NCBI GenBank assembly: GCA_951813325.1
Contig: OX638350.1
Coordinates: 979,029-1,043,028, forward strand
Direction of reading: 5' to 3'
DNA length: 64,000 bases
Origin: an uncultured Acidimicrobiales bacterium
Lineage (GTDB): Bacteria; Actinomycetota; Acidimicrobiia; Acidimicrobiales; Bin134
Positions 13,041 to 21,540 of this stretch are shown piece by piece. Numbering within the stretch: the stretch's first letter is position 1; the number at the start of each line of letters is the position of its first letter. Below the pieces are notes generated by a model. That model saw only the letters and a list, made by a program, of their open reading frames with translations, was not told where the DNA came from and searched no databases. The position numbers and the translations under genes were made by a program.

Positions 13041-13844
13041 ATGAAAGGCTCGCGCCGGAGGCTGGACACTGAGTTGGTTCGCCGCGGCCTGGTTGCGGGT
13101 CGGGACCGGGCTCGGGAAGCAGTGGCCTCGGGTCGGGTCACCGTGAACGGAGCCGTGGCTCAAAAGGCGGCTCGTTTGGTGCTGCCCGGCGACGCTGTTG
13201 AAATCGCCGGCCCGCCGGGTCGCTACGTGAGCAGGGGCGGTGAGAAGTTGGCCGGAGCGCTGGCGGCATTCCGCCTGGATATCTCGGGATTGCGATGCTG
13301 CGACGTGGGTGCGTCCACCGGCGGATTCACCGACTGCCTTTTGCAAAGCGGCGCGGCTGGTGTGGTGGCCATAGATGTGGGTCGGGCCCAGATGCACGAA
13401 CGCCTGGCTGCCGACCCCCGGGTGACTCCCTACGAGCGCACCGACGTCCGCAACGTTGATCCCGCCGCAATCGGGGCCCCATTTGATTTAGTAACCACCG
13501 ATGTGTCCTTCATCTCTTTGACTTCGGTTATGTCCCGCCTCGCCGAACTTGCCTTACCAGGTGCACCGGTAGTGGTACTGGTGAAACCCCAGTTCGAAGT
13601 GGGACGTCAGGAGGCCAGCAAAGGTCGGGGCGTCATCCGCGACCCCGAGCAGTGGCAGACCGCGCTCGACCGTGTGCTGGGAGCCGCGACGGCTGCCGAC
13701 CTAGCTCCCCAAGCCGCCATCCCATCCCCGCTGAAGGGCGCCCAGGGCAATGTCGAGTTCTTCTTGCACCTGTTGAGAGGCGGTACGCCGTCAGCAGTGG
13801 ATTCTGTCCAAGTGGTGGCCCAAGTTGTCACCAAAGGCGAATAG
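13041..13844 (+). CDS. tlyA: TlyA-type rRNA (cytidine-2'-O)-methyltransferase
   Basis: In actinomycetes TlyA methylates ribose of specific cytidines in 16S and 23S rRNA and affects capreomycin sensitivity. The 267-residue protein has an N-terminal S4 RNA-binding domain (residues 5-60, LDTELVRRGLVAGRDRAREA). A FtsJ/RrmJ methyltransferase domain follows: the SAM motif CDVGASTGGFTDCLLQSGA near 92 and likely catalytic residues Lys in RGGEKL, Asp in TTDVSF, Lys in LVKPQFE and Glu in GNVEFF. Start is ATG at 13041 with GGTGGG before it. It is followed 9 bp later by nadK. Confidence 0.93.
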   Translation: MKGSRRRLDTELVRRGLVAGRDRAREAVASGRVTVNGAVAQKAARLVLPGDAVEIAGPPGRYVSRGGEKLAGALAAFRLDISGLRCCDVGASTGGFTDCLLQSGAAGVVAIDVGRAQMHERLAADPRVTPYERTDVRNVDPAAIGAPFDLVTTDVSFISLTSVMSRLAELALPGAPVVVLVKPQFEVGRQEASKGRGVIRDPEQWQTALDRVLGAATAADLAPQAAIPSPLKGAQGNVEFFLHLLRGGTPSAVDSVQVVAQVVTKGE

Positions 13845-13853
13845 CCTGACTCC

Positions 13854-14696
13854 GTGGCTGCAATTGCCCTTTTTGTTCACGCTGACCGGCCGGAAGCCCT
13901 GAAGTTGGCGGCCGACCTGATCGACCGTTTGGACGGCGACGGTCATCAAGTTCGCCTAGCGCTCGAGTCGGCTGAGGTGGTGGGCCGCACCGACCTTGCC
14001 CATCTAGATGAACACATCGGCGAGAAGTTGGACTTGGCGGTGAGCTTGGGGGGAGATGGCTCCATGCTCCGGGCGGTAACCTCCGTTGCCGACGACGGCG
14101 TGCCCGTCTTGGGGGTCAACTACGGCTCTTTGGGCTACCTCACCGGCATTCAGCCGGAGGCCGCCCCCCAAGCAATAGAGCAGTTCTTGGCCGGGGACTA
14201 CATCATCGAAGAGCGCATCCGGCTGCGCTGTCGACTGGGAGACGGCACCGAGGTGAGCGCCCTCAACGAGGCCATCGTGGAGAAGGTGGACAGCGGGCGC
14301 ACCGTCCACTTGGCGGTTCACATCGACGGCGAATACTTCACCAGCTACGCGGCCGACGGGCTGATCGCCGCGACCCCGACCGGCTCCACGGCCTATTCGC
14401 TGTCGGCCGGTGGGCCCATTCTGGCGCCGACCATGCCGGCGGTGATTCTGACGCCGGTAGCCCCTCACACGCTGTTCGACCGCAGCTTGGTGCTACTTCC
14501 GTCTAGCGAGTTGATCATCGAAGTGCTGGGCCACCGTCCTGCCGCAGTGGCGGTGGACGGCCGCTCGCTGGGCGAACTGGGCGAAGGCGGCTCGTTGGCG
14601 GTCACGGTCTCCGATCAGCCGGCCCGTTTGGTGGCCCTGGGCCACCGGGGGTTCCACCAAGCCCTCAAGTCGTCCTTCGGTCTGTCTGATCGCTGA
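13854..14696 (+). CDS. nadK: NAD kinase
   Basis: Phosphorylates NAD to NADP with ATP or polyphosphate; cytosolic. The 280-residue protein has GGDGSMLRAV near residue 66, the conserved NE pair (ALNEAIVEK) near 141, and TPTGSTAYSLSAGGP near 178, all diagnostic for the PpnK fold. Start is GTG at 13854, 9 bp after tlyA and with no strong ribosome-binding site, consistent with coupling. The order tlyA-nadK-recN matches M. tuberculosis. Confidence 0.95.
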   Translation: MAAIALFVHADRPEALKLAADLIDRLDGDGHQVRLALESAEVVGRTDLAHLDEHIGEKLDLAVSLGGDGSMLRAVTSVADDGVPVLGVNYGSLGYLTGIQPEAAPQAIEQFLAGDYIIEERIRLRCRLGDGTEVSALNEAIVEKVDSGRTVHLAVHIDGEYFTSYAADGLIAATPTGSTAYSLSAGGPILAPTMPAVILTPVAPHTLFDRSLVLLPSSELIIEVLGHRPAAVAVDGRSLGELGEGGSLAVTVSDQPARLVALGHRGFHQALKSSFGLSDR

Positions 14697-14711
14697 CGGT
14701 GGCCCGAGACA

Positions 14712-16286
14712 GTGCTGACTGAGCTGGCAGTAGAGAACCTAGGGGTGATCAAGCGGCTCAACCTGGTGTTGGGACCGGGTATGACTGCGCTGACCGGGGA
14801 GACCGGGGCGGGGAAAACCCTGGTGGTGACAGCGGTGGACCTGCTCTTGGGGGGTCGGGCCGACCCGGCGTTAGTGCGATTCGATGCCGGCGAGGCCACC
14901 GTCGAAGGCCGGTTTGACCACCAGGGGGAGGAGGTTTTGCTTCGGCGGGTGGTGCCTGCCGACGGTCGGGCTCGGGCGTACGTGGATGGTCGGCTCGCGT
15001 CGGCCGCCACCCTGGCCGAATTGGGCGCAGAGCTGGTAGACCTGCATGGCCAGCACGAACATCAGTCGCTGTTGCGCCGCGTCCATCAACGGGCCGCGCT
15101 GGATCGATTCGGCGATGTGGACTTGGCGCCCCTCATGGAGGCTCGGGCCGCGCTGGCCGATCTGAATCGGCGACGAGCCGAGCTAGGCGGCGATGAGCGA
15201 TCCCGTGCTCGGGAGATCGAGCTCTGCCGATTCCAGTTGGCCGACCTGGATGAGGCCGGTTTGGAGAACCCCGACGAGGAGGAGGCGCTCAAAGCCGAAG
15301 AGGCGGTGCTCGCTGACGCCGCGGCCAGCCGGGAGGCGGCCCGACAGGCTGCGATGTCTTTGGGTGCCGATGGCGCAGTGGGTGCCGGGCTGGCCCAGGT
15401 AGCCGCCGCCCTGGAGAGCCGACTGCCGTTGGAGAGCGAGCATGAGCGGCTGGTCGACCTGGTTGCCGAGGTTGGCGACCTATCGACCGAGTTGCGCCGC
15501 GCGGCCGAGTCCATTGATGAGAACCCGGTCCGTTTGGCCGAGGTCCGCCAGCGTCGGGAGCTGTTGGTTGATCTTCGCCGCAAGTACGGGGAGACCGTGG
15601 CCGAGGTCATGGAGTTCCACCGCGATCTCTCCGCCCGCCTCGCTGAACTGGAGGACTTCGACCGTCTGGCCAAAGACCTGGACGGAGAGCACCAGCGCCG
15701 CGCCGCCGCCGTGGCCGAGGCCGGTGCGAAAGTGGGCGCGGCTCGACGGCAGGCGGCCCAAGCGCTGGGCGGAGAGGTGACGTCCCGCTTGAGAGAGCTG
15801 GCCATGGCCCGAGCCGAGGTGCAGCTGGAGGTGGGCGACGACCCCGGAGACGACGTGGACATCTTGTTGGCCGCCAACAGCGGTGCACCCGGACTGCCGC
15901 TCACGTCGGCCGCATCAGGGGGAGAGCTGGCCCGGGTCATGCTGGCCCTGCGCTTGGTGATCAGCTCTGGTCCTCCGGTGCTGGTGTTCGACGAAGTGGA
16001 TGCCGGCATCGGGGGCCAAGTGGCTCAGACTGTGGGCGGGGCGCTTTCCCGCCTGACTTCCGATCACCAGGTCTTGGTCGTCACCCACCTGCCCCAAGTA
16101 GCCGCCTGGGCCGACCGCCAAGTGAGCATCGTCAAACACGACGATGGTGTTTCCACCACGGTGTTGGCAGAGACTTTGGACGGCGAGGACCGGGTCGTCG
16201 AGCTATCCCGAATGCTCTCCGGATCGCCCGACAGCGACAGCGCCCGGCGACACGCCTCCGAGCTTCTCCAGATGTCCCAGGGCTGA
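14712..16286 (+). CDS. recN: DNA repair protein RecN
   Basis: SMC-like ATPase that acts at double-strand breaks during recombinational repair. The 524-residue protein opens with the ABC Walker A GETGAGKT (residues 28-35) and DLHGQHEHQSLL near 112. It then has long charged helices forming a coiled coil (about 140-370) and ends with the ABC signature SGGELARVMLALRLV near 399 and Walker B PVLVFDEVDAGIGG near 421. Start is GTG at 14712, 15 bp after nadK. The last 11 codons with the stop lie in the first unit of a 35-bp repeat that is then repeated twice downstream. Confidence 0.95.
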   Translation: MLTELAVENLGVIKRLNLVLGPGMTALTGETGAGKTLVVTAVDLLLGGRADPALVRFDAGEATVEGRFDHQGEEVLLRRVVPADGRARAYVDGRLASAATLAELGAELVDLHGQHEHQSLLRRVHQRAALDRFGDVDLAPLMEARAALADLNRRRAELGGDERSRAREIELCRFQLADLDEAGLENPDEEEALKAEEAVLADAAASREAARQAAMSLGADGAVGAGLAQVAAALESRLPLESEHERLVDLVAEVGDLSTELRRAAESIDENPVRLAEVRQRRELLVDLRRKYGETVAEVMEFHRDLSARLAELEDFDRLAKDLDGEHQRRAAAVAEAGAKVGAARRQAAQALGGEVTSRLRELAMARAEVQLEVGDDPGDDVDILLAANSGAPGLPLTSAASGGELARVMLALRLVISSGPPVLVFDEVDAGIGGQVAQTVGGALSRLTSDHQVLVVTHLPQVAAWADRQVSIVKHDDGVSTTVLAETLDGEDRVVELSRMLSGSPDSDSARRHASELLQMSQG

Positions 16287-16356
16287 GAGCCTCCGAGCTT
16301 CTCCAGATGTCCCAGGGCTGAGAGCCTCCGAGCTTCTCCAGATGTCCCAGGGCTGA
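16254..16356 (+). repeat. 35-bp tandem repeat, three copies, spanning the recN stop
   Basis: Units at 16254-16288, 16289-16323 and 16324-16356 (the last lacks two bases) appear identical by eye. Each contains GCCTCCGAGCTTCTCCAGAT and the recN stop TGA. Since 35 is not a multiple of three, copies 2 and 3 lie in other frames after the true stop and are untranslated. This fills most of the 146-bp gap before pyrG. Confidence 0.93.
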
Positions 16357-16432
16357 CGGGGTCACACACCACCAGACCACCCTGGCCGAACGGTCCACCA
16401 GTCGTCACTGCACCCCGCTAAGCTTTGCAGGC

Positions 16433-18139
16433 GTGACCAAACACATTTTTGTCACCGGCGGTGTGGCGAGTTCGCTGGGCAAAGGGCTTACGGCCGCATC
16501 ACTGGGGCGTTTGCTCAAACAGCGGGGTCTGCGGGTGACCATGCAAAAGCTGGACCCGTACATCAATGTGGATCCCGGCACCATGAACCCCTTCGAGCAC
16601 GGAGAGGTGTTCGTAACCGACGACGGCGGAGAGACCGATCTGGATCTCGGCCATTATGAACGGTTCATCGACGAGAGCCTCACCAAGCTCTCCAACGCCA
16701 CAACCGGCTCCATCTACTCCTCGGTCATCGCATCGGAGCGCCAGGGGGAGTATCTGGGCAAGACCGTGCAGGTGATCCCCCATGTCACCAATGAGATCAA
16801 GAACCGTATCTCCAGCCTGGTGTCCGACGATGTGGACGTGGTCATAACCGAGATCGGCGGGACCGTCGGCGACATCGAGATCCTCCCCTTTCTGGAAGCC
16901 ATCCGCCAGGTGCGCTTGGACGTGGGACGGGGCAACGTCTGCTACGTACACGTCACGTTGGTGCCCTTCATCGGCCCAACCGGTGAGCAGAAAACCAAGC
17001 CCACTCAGCACTCGGTGACCGAGCTTCGCAGCCGGGGCGTTCAGCCCGACGCCATCGTGTGCCGCAGCGAGTCGCCTATCTCCGGTGAGTTGAAGCGCAA
17101 GATCTCTAGCCTGTGCGATGTTGATGTGTCCGCGGTGGCAAATGCGGCCGATGCTGACAGCATCTACGAGATCCCCTTGGTGCTCAACGAGGAGGGCCTC
17201 GACGGCGTGGTGTGCGACATCTTGCGTTTGAACGTTCCCGAGCCCGATCTAACCGATTGGCAGATGCTGAACCAGCGAATTTCCCTGTCCCAGCGCACCG
17301 TGCGGATCGGCCTCATCGGCAAATACGTGACGCTTCAAGACGCTTATCTGTCGGTGGTGGAGGCACTGAACCACTCGGCCATCCATCACGACGCGTCGGT
17401 GGAGATCGAGTGGATCCAGGCCGAGAGCGTGGAGGGTCTGATGGTCGACAGCCTGATGAGCGGCCTGGACGGCATCGTTATCCCCGGCGGGTTCGGCGAG
17501 CGGGGAATCGAGGGCAAGATCAATGCCGCCTCCTACTCCAGGGAGAATGGTATTCCCTGCTTGGGCTTGTGCCTGGGCCTCCAAGTCATGACCATCGACT
17601 ACGCCCGCAACGTGGTGGGCCTGGCCAACGCTCATTCCAGCGAGTTCGACCCCCGCACCCCGTGGCCGGTCATCGATTTGATGGAATCGCAGCGCGGCAT
17701 CACCGACAAGGGCGGCACCATGCGGTTGGGGGCGTGTCTGGCCAAGCTTCGACCGGGTACCAAGGTGGCCGAGGCGTACGGCGCCGAAGTGGTGTCGGAG
17801 CGCCACCGCCACCGCTATGAGTTCAACCCCAAGCTCCGCAGCCGCTTCGAGGATACCGACTTTGTGGTTGCGGGGGAGTCGCCCGACGGGCTTCTGGTGG
17901 AGTTCATCGAGCTGGCCAGCCATCCCTGGTGGGTGGGCACCCAGGCCCATCCCGAGTTCAAGAGCCGTCCCGACCGGCCCGCCCCGCTGTTCTGCGGCTT
18001 GGTCAAAGCCGCGTTGGACCGCCAGGAGAGCAGATCAACAGCGGATCAGGGCGGCGAGTCCCAGTGCGAGGCGGATGACGGCCGTATCTGCGAACAGGCT
18101 GAGACAAAGGCCGATGCCTCGTCCGCAGCCCACCTTTGA
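16433..18139 (+). CDS. pyrG: CTP synthase
   Basis: Makes CTP from UTP, ATP and glutamine; final step of pyrimidine synthesis. The 568-residue protein has the synthetase domain ([20 protein letters not shown] at residues 4-23, [20 protein letters not shown] near 40). The C-terminal class I glutamine amidotransferase domain has IPGGFGERG near 350, nucleophile Cys in CLGLCLGLQ near 380, and the catalytic HPE in [10 protein letters not shown] near 505. About 35 residues after the amidotransferase domain are acidic and low-complexity, so the tail is longer than in E. coli. Start is GTG at 16433. In M. tuberculosis two genes lie between recN and pyrG; here there are none. Confidence 0.96.
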   Translation: MTKHIFVTGGVASSLGKGLTAASLGRLLKQRGLRVTMQKLDPYINVDPGTMNPFEHGEVFVTDDGGETDLDLGHYERFIDESLTKLSNATTGSIYSSVIASERQGEYLGKTVQVIPHVTNEIKNRISSLVSDDVDVVITEIGGTVGDIEILPFLEAIRQVRLDVGRGNVCYVHVTLVPFIGPTGEQKTKPTQHSVTELRSRGVQPDAIVCRSESPISGELKRKISSLCDVDVSAVANAADADSIYEIPLVLNEEGLDGVVCDILRLNVPEPDLTDWQMLNQRISLSQRTVRIGLIGKYVTLQDAYLSVVEALNHSAIHHDASVEIEWIQAESVEGLMVDSLMSGLDGIVIPGGFGERGIEGKINAASYSRENGIPCLGLCLGLQVMTIDYARNVVGLANAHSSEFDPRTPWPVIDLMESQRGITDKGGTMRLGACLAKLRPGTKVAEAYGAEVVSERHRHRYEFNPKLRSRFEDTDFVVAGESPDGLLVEFIELASHPWWVGTQAHPEFKSRPDRPAPLFCGLVKAALDRQESRSTADQGGESQCEADDGRICEQAETKADASSAAHL

Positions 18140-18153
18140 GAGGCAGCGCAACC

Positions 18154-18699
18154 ATGGACAACGGGGATGATTTCACCCCGCTCGGAGAACGCCAGGGTTG
18201 GCAGGGACGGGTGGTGTCGCTGACCGTTGCCGAGATCAGGGCACCTGATGGCTCAGTCCACGAACGGGAGATCATCCGTCATCCCGGAGCGGCGGCGATC
18301 GTGCCCCTCGACGGCCGAGAGGTCATTATGGTGCGCCAGTATCGAGCCGCGGTGAACAAAGAGATGCTGGAAATCCCCGCCGGAAAGCTGGACTTCGAAG
18401 ACGAGCCTCCTGAGCTCACCGCGCATCGGGAGCTGGAAGAGGAGATCGGCCAGCGCGCCGGCCACCTTGAGCTCTTGGCCGTCTTCCACAATTCTCCCGG
18501 ATTCTGCGACGAGATCACCCACTGCTACCTGGCCACCGAGTTGACCGATGCCGACCGTCATCCCCACGGCATCGAGGAAGCGCACATGGCCATCGAGCGC
18601 ATCAAGCTGGCCGACGTCCCCGATCTGGTGGCCACGGGCGACCTGGTCGATGCCAAGTCCATCATCGGCCTGATGCTGGCCCGCGAGCGGCTGGGGTGA
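18154..18699 (+). CDS. NUDIX hydrolase, ADP-ribose pyrophosphatase type
   Basis: A 181-residue NUDIX enzyme that probably hydrolyses ADP-ribose or a related nucleoside diphosphate to AMP. The NUDIX box is IPAGKLDFEDEPPELTAHRE followed by LEEEIG (residues about 76-102), with PGFCDEITHCYLA downstream as in ADP-ribose pyrophosphatases. Start is ATG at 18154, 14 bp after pyrG; an upstream in-frame TTG is less likely. The pyrG-NUDIX-xerD order matches M. tuberculosis (Rv1699-Rv1701). Confidence 0.9.
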   Translation: MDNGDDFTPLGERQGWQGRVVSLTVAEIRAPDGSVHEREIIRHPGAAAIVPLDGREVIMVRQYRAAVNKEMLEIPAGKLDFEDEPPELTAHRELEEEIGQRAGHLELLAVFHNSPGFCDEITHCYLATELTDADRHPHGIEEAHMAIERIKLADVPDLVATGDLVDAKSIIGLMLARERLG

Positions 18700-18706
18700 G
18701 CGCCCC

Positions 18707-19639
18707 GTGCCGCCGGCGGTGAGCGCAGGCAACGGGATTGAGGAGTTCTTGGATTGGCTGGTGCTGGAGCGAGGCCGCGCCCCCCGCACCTGTGAGGCCT
18801 ATCGGCGGGATCTGAATAGCTACTGCGAGGTGCTGACGGCCCGAGGCAACAGCCCTGATACGGCCGGCGAAGAAGATCTCTTGGCGTTCTTGCGCCACCA
18901 GCAGAGCCGGGGCATGGCCCCGGCATCGGTGAAGCGGGCGATGACCGCGGTGCGGACCTTCCACCAGTTCTTGGTCGTAGAGGGTCGGCGAGCCGATGAC
19001 CCCGGTGCCCGATTGGAGCTTCCCACGGTTCCGAAAGCGGTGCCCAAGGCGCTGAGCGAGGCCGAAGTAGACGCCGTTATGGACGCAGTGGTCGGCTCAG
19101 ACCCGGTGTCTCGACGGGATCGGGCCATTTTGGAAGTGCTCTACGGCACGGGCATGCGTATCGGCGAGCTGGTCGGGATGTCTCTCAATGATCTGGATAT
19201 AGGCGGATCCACGGTACGGATCCTGGGGAAGGGTCAAAAGGAGCGGGTCCTGCCGGTAGGCCGATGCGCCATCGAGGCTCTGACCGCTTGGTTGGTTCCC
19301 GCCGGGCGGGGTGAGATGGAGCCCGAGCGCTGGGCATCCCAGCACGACCGGGAAGCGGTTTGGCTCAGCCAGCGGGGTCGCCGCCTGTCGCGGCAGGGGG
19401 CCTGGGGGGCGGTGAAGAAGAGGGCTCAACTGGTGGGGTTGGGCGCCAAAGTCTCCCCCCACGTGTTCCGCCACTCCTGTGCCACCCACATGCTGGACCA
19501 TGGGGCTGACATCAGAGCCGTACAGGAGCTCTTGGGCCATGTCTCCATCAGCACCACGCAGGTCTACACGATGGTTTCCAAAGAAAAGCTGTGGGAGGCC
19601 TACCGCGCCGCTCATCCTCGGGCGGTGATCAACCGGTGA
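18707..19639 (+). CDS. xerD: Tyrosine recombinase XerD
   Basis: Site-specific recombinase that, with XerC, resolves chromosome dimers at dif near the terminus. The 310-residue protein has an N-terminal SAM-like core-binding domain (residues 8-90). The catalytic domain shows Arg in YGTGMRIGELVGMS near 147, the HxxR of HVFRHSCATHMLDHGAD near 253, His in ELLGHVSISTTQ, and nucleophile Tyr in QVYTMV near 288. Start is GTG at 18707, 7 bp after the NUDIX gene. Its stop overlaps the start of the next gene (GTGA). Confidence 0.93.
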   Translation: MPPAVSAGNGIEEFLDWLVLERGRAPRTCEAYRRDLNSYCEVLTARGNSPDTAGEEDLLAFLRHQQSRGMAPASVKRAMTAVRTFHQFLVVEGRRADDPGARLELPTVPKAVPKALSEAEVDAVMDAVVGSDPVSRRDRAILEVLYGTGMRIGELVGMSLNDLDIGGSTVRILGKGQKERVLPVGRCAIEALTAWLVPAGRGEMEPERWASQHDREAVWLSQRGRRLSRQGAWGAVKKRAQLVGLGAKVSPHVFRHSCATHMLDHGADIRAVQELLGHVSISTTQVYTMVSKEKLWEAYRAAHPRAVINR

Positions 19640-20103
19640 TCTCTGGCGCCCACCTCGTTCGGCGCTTCTTCCAGTCGCTTGTCGACCGAGGACCCGATCC
19701 CACAGAGGAGGCTTGGCTGCTGGGGCTGCTTACCCAATCCGAAGCGGATCTCTATCAGCAGATGAGCGCAGCCGACCGTCGCCACGCGCTGCGCTCGGCC
19801 GAGTGCCCGGCGCTGGTCAACGATGCCCAACGGGTGGCCGCAGCTTTGCACGATGTGGGCAAGGCCAGGTCGGGTTTGGGGACGTTGGGCCGGGTGGGGG
19901 CTACTCTGGGCGGTATTGCCGCTCCCGGCCGGCTCCGGGGCCGGTGGGCGGACTATCGGGATCACCCTCGTCTGGGGGCAACGATGTTGCGCGAGGCGGA
20001 CAGCGCCGATCAGACGGTGGTATGGGCGGCGGAACATCACCTCCCCCTCAGCGAATGCTCCCTGCCTCGTGATGTGGCTGCGGCATTGGCTGCCGCAGAC
20101 TGA
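19636..20103 (+). CDS. HD-domain protein
   Basis: A 155-residue protein with an HD metal-binding motif, AALHDVGKARSG near residue 72, and later DHPRLGATMLREAD and AEHHLPL, consistent with a small HD-type phosphohydrolase. The substrate is unknown. Start is GTG at 19636, which overlaps the xerD stop by 4 bp (GTGA) and implies translational coupling. No membrane segment or partner domain is seen. Confidence 0.78.
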   Translation: MISGAHLVRRFFQSLVDRGPDPTEEAWLLGLLTQSEADLYQQMSAADRRHALRSAECPALVNDAQRVAAALHDVGKARSGLGTLGRVGATLGGIAAPGRLRGRWADYRDHPRLGATMLREADSADQTVVWAAEHHLPLSECSLPRDVAAALAAAD

Positions 20104-20128
20104 ACAGCCGGCCGGTAGGCTTTTAGGC

Positions 20129-21331
20129 GTGCGCACCGAGATTCCCAAGATCATCAGCGTGGACGACCACTTGGTGGAACCCGCCCACCTGTGGCGGAGC
20201 TGGCTGCCGGAGCGGTTCAAAGAGCGAGGTCCACGGGTCGAGCGCCGCCGAGTGGGGCCGATCACCTACATCGGCGGGGCGAAGATGTACACCTACGAGC
20301 TGGACGTGGAGGGGGCGCCGTGGGGCGACGTCTGGTTCTACGAGGACCTCATCTATCCCAATAAGCGCCATGTGGCCGCCGTGGGCTTCGACCGCGACGA
20401 AATGGAGGCCGTGCCCATCACCTTCGACGAGATGCGACCGGGGTGCTACGACCCCAAGGCCCGGGTCGAGGACATGGAGATGAACCATGTGGAGGCGTCG
20501 TTGTCGTTCCCCACGTTCCCCCGGTTCTGCGGCCAGACCTTCTTGGAAGCCGAGGACAAGGAGCTCGCCCTGGCCTGCGTGCAGGCCTACAACGACTTCA
20601 TGATCGAGGAGTGGTGCGGCGACTCCGGCGGGGCGCTCATCCCCTTGGCCATCATCCCCCTGTGGGATGCGGAGCTGGCCAAGGCCGAGGTGGAGCGCAA
20701 CGCGGCCCGAGGCTGCCATGCGGTGTGCTTTTCCGAGATCGCCCCCAATCTGGGCCTTCCCAGCATCCACACCGACTACTGGAACCCGTTCTTCGCCGCC
20801 TGCCAGGACACCGCCACCGCGGTGTGCATGCACATCGGCTCCTCGTCGGTCATGCCCGCCGCCTCACCCGATGCCCCGCCGGCGGTGGCGGCCTCGCTCA
20901 GCTTCAACAACGCCATCGCGTCGATGAGCGATTTCCTGTTCTCCGGGGTGCTGGTGAGATTCCCCCGGCTCAAGTTGGCCTATTCCGAGGGTCAGATCGG
21001 GTGGATCCCCTACATCTTGGAGCGCTGCGACGACGTCTGGTCGGAGCACCGGGCTTGGGGCGGGGTGAGGGACATCGTTCCCGAACCGCCCTCCACCTAC
21101 TACTACCGGCAGATCTACGGCTGTTTCTTCCGCGACAACCACGGTTTGAGGTCGCTGGATGAGGTTGGGGTGGACAACGTCACTTTCGAGACCGACTACC
21201 CCCACACCGACACCACTTGGCCCCACACCAAGAAGGTGGCCGAGGACATGATGGGCCACCTGCCCTCAGACGTGGTCCACAAGCTGGTGAGGGGCAACGC
21301 CGCCCGCCTTCTCAACCTCGACATCGGCTGA
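20129..21331 (+). CDS. Amidohydrolase family protein (Amidohydro_2, TIM barrel)
   Basis: A 400-residue metal-dependent hydrolase or decarboxylase of the amidohydrolase-2 group. It opens with IISVDDHLVEPAHLW, the metal-site beginning common in this subfamily. It also carries MEMNHVEASLSFPTFPRFCG near residue 118, KLAYSEGQIGWIPYILERCD near 283, and ends with VTFETDYPHTDTTWPHT near 350, where the Asp/His probably bind metal. The substrate is unknown; related actinobacterial genes often sit in lipid or aromatic catabolism clusters. Start is GTG at 20129. The gene converges on kgd and a MITE-like element lies between them. Confidence 0.85.
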   Translation: MRTEIPKIISVDDHLVEPAHLWRSWLPERFKERGPRVERRRVGPITYIGGAKMYTYELDVEGAPWGDVWFYEDLIYPNKRHVAAVGFDRDEMEAVPITFDEMRPGCYDPKARVEDMEMNHVEASLSFPTFPRFCGQTFLEAEDKELALACVQAYNDFMIEEWCGDSGGALIPLAIIPLWDAELAKAEVERNAARGCHAVCFSEIAPNLGLPSIHTDYWNPFFAACQDTATAVCMHIGSSSVMPAASPDAPPAVAASLSFNNAIASMSDFLFSGVLVRFPRLKLAYSEGQIGWIPYILERCDDVWSEHRAWGGVRDIVPEPPSTYYYRQIYGCFFRDNHGLRSLDEVGVDNVTFETDYPHTDTTWPHTKKVAEDMMGHLPSDVVHKLVRGNAARLLNLDIG

Positions 21332-21372
21332 CCGGGGATTCCGCTTCCTGACAGTCTGGCCGACTAGGAGTC

Positions 21373-21540
21373 CTAGTGGTGTGTCGTGGGTTTAGCGCCG
21401 TGGATTGCGACGGCAGCGGCGTTCCTCGCAAGGCTCACCGACGCAGCCATACTTCCAGCGTACGGCAAGGAGGGGCAACGCCGCGAGGGGCGTCGATGCC
21501 TAGCAGGACACGCGCGAATAAACCCACGACACACCACTAG
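21373..21540. mobile_element. MITE-like element with perfect inverted repeats and CTAG flanks
   Basis: A perfect 22-bp inverted repeat (21373-21394 and 21519-21540) encloses about 124 bp with no coding capacity. The outer four bases on each side are CTAG, a palindrome, so the structure can equally be read as a 160-bp element (21377-21536) with 18-bp inverted repeats flanked by a CTAG target duplication. Target duplications of the YTAR kind are known for some IS5-family elements. A second inner pair (GCGGCGTT at 21416, AACGCCGC at 21477) adds to the fold. The right CTAG contains the kgd stop codon. No transposase is present, so it would need to be mobilised in trans. Confidence 0.75.
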
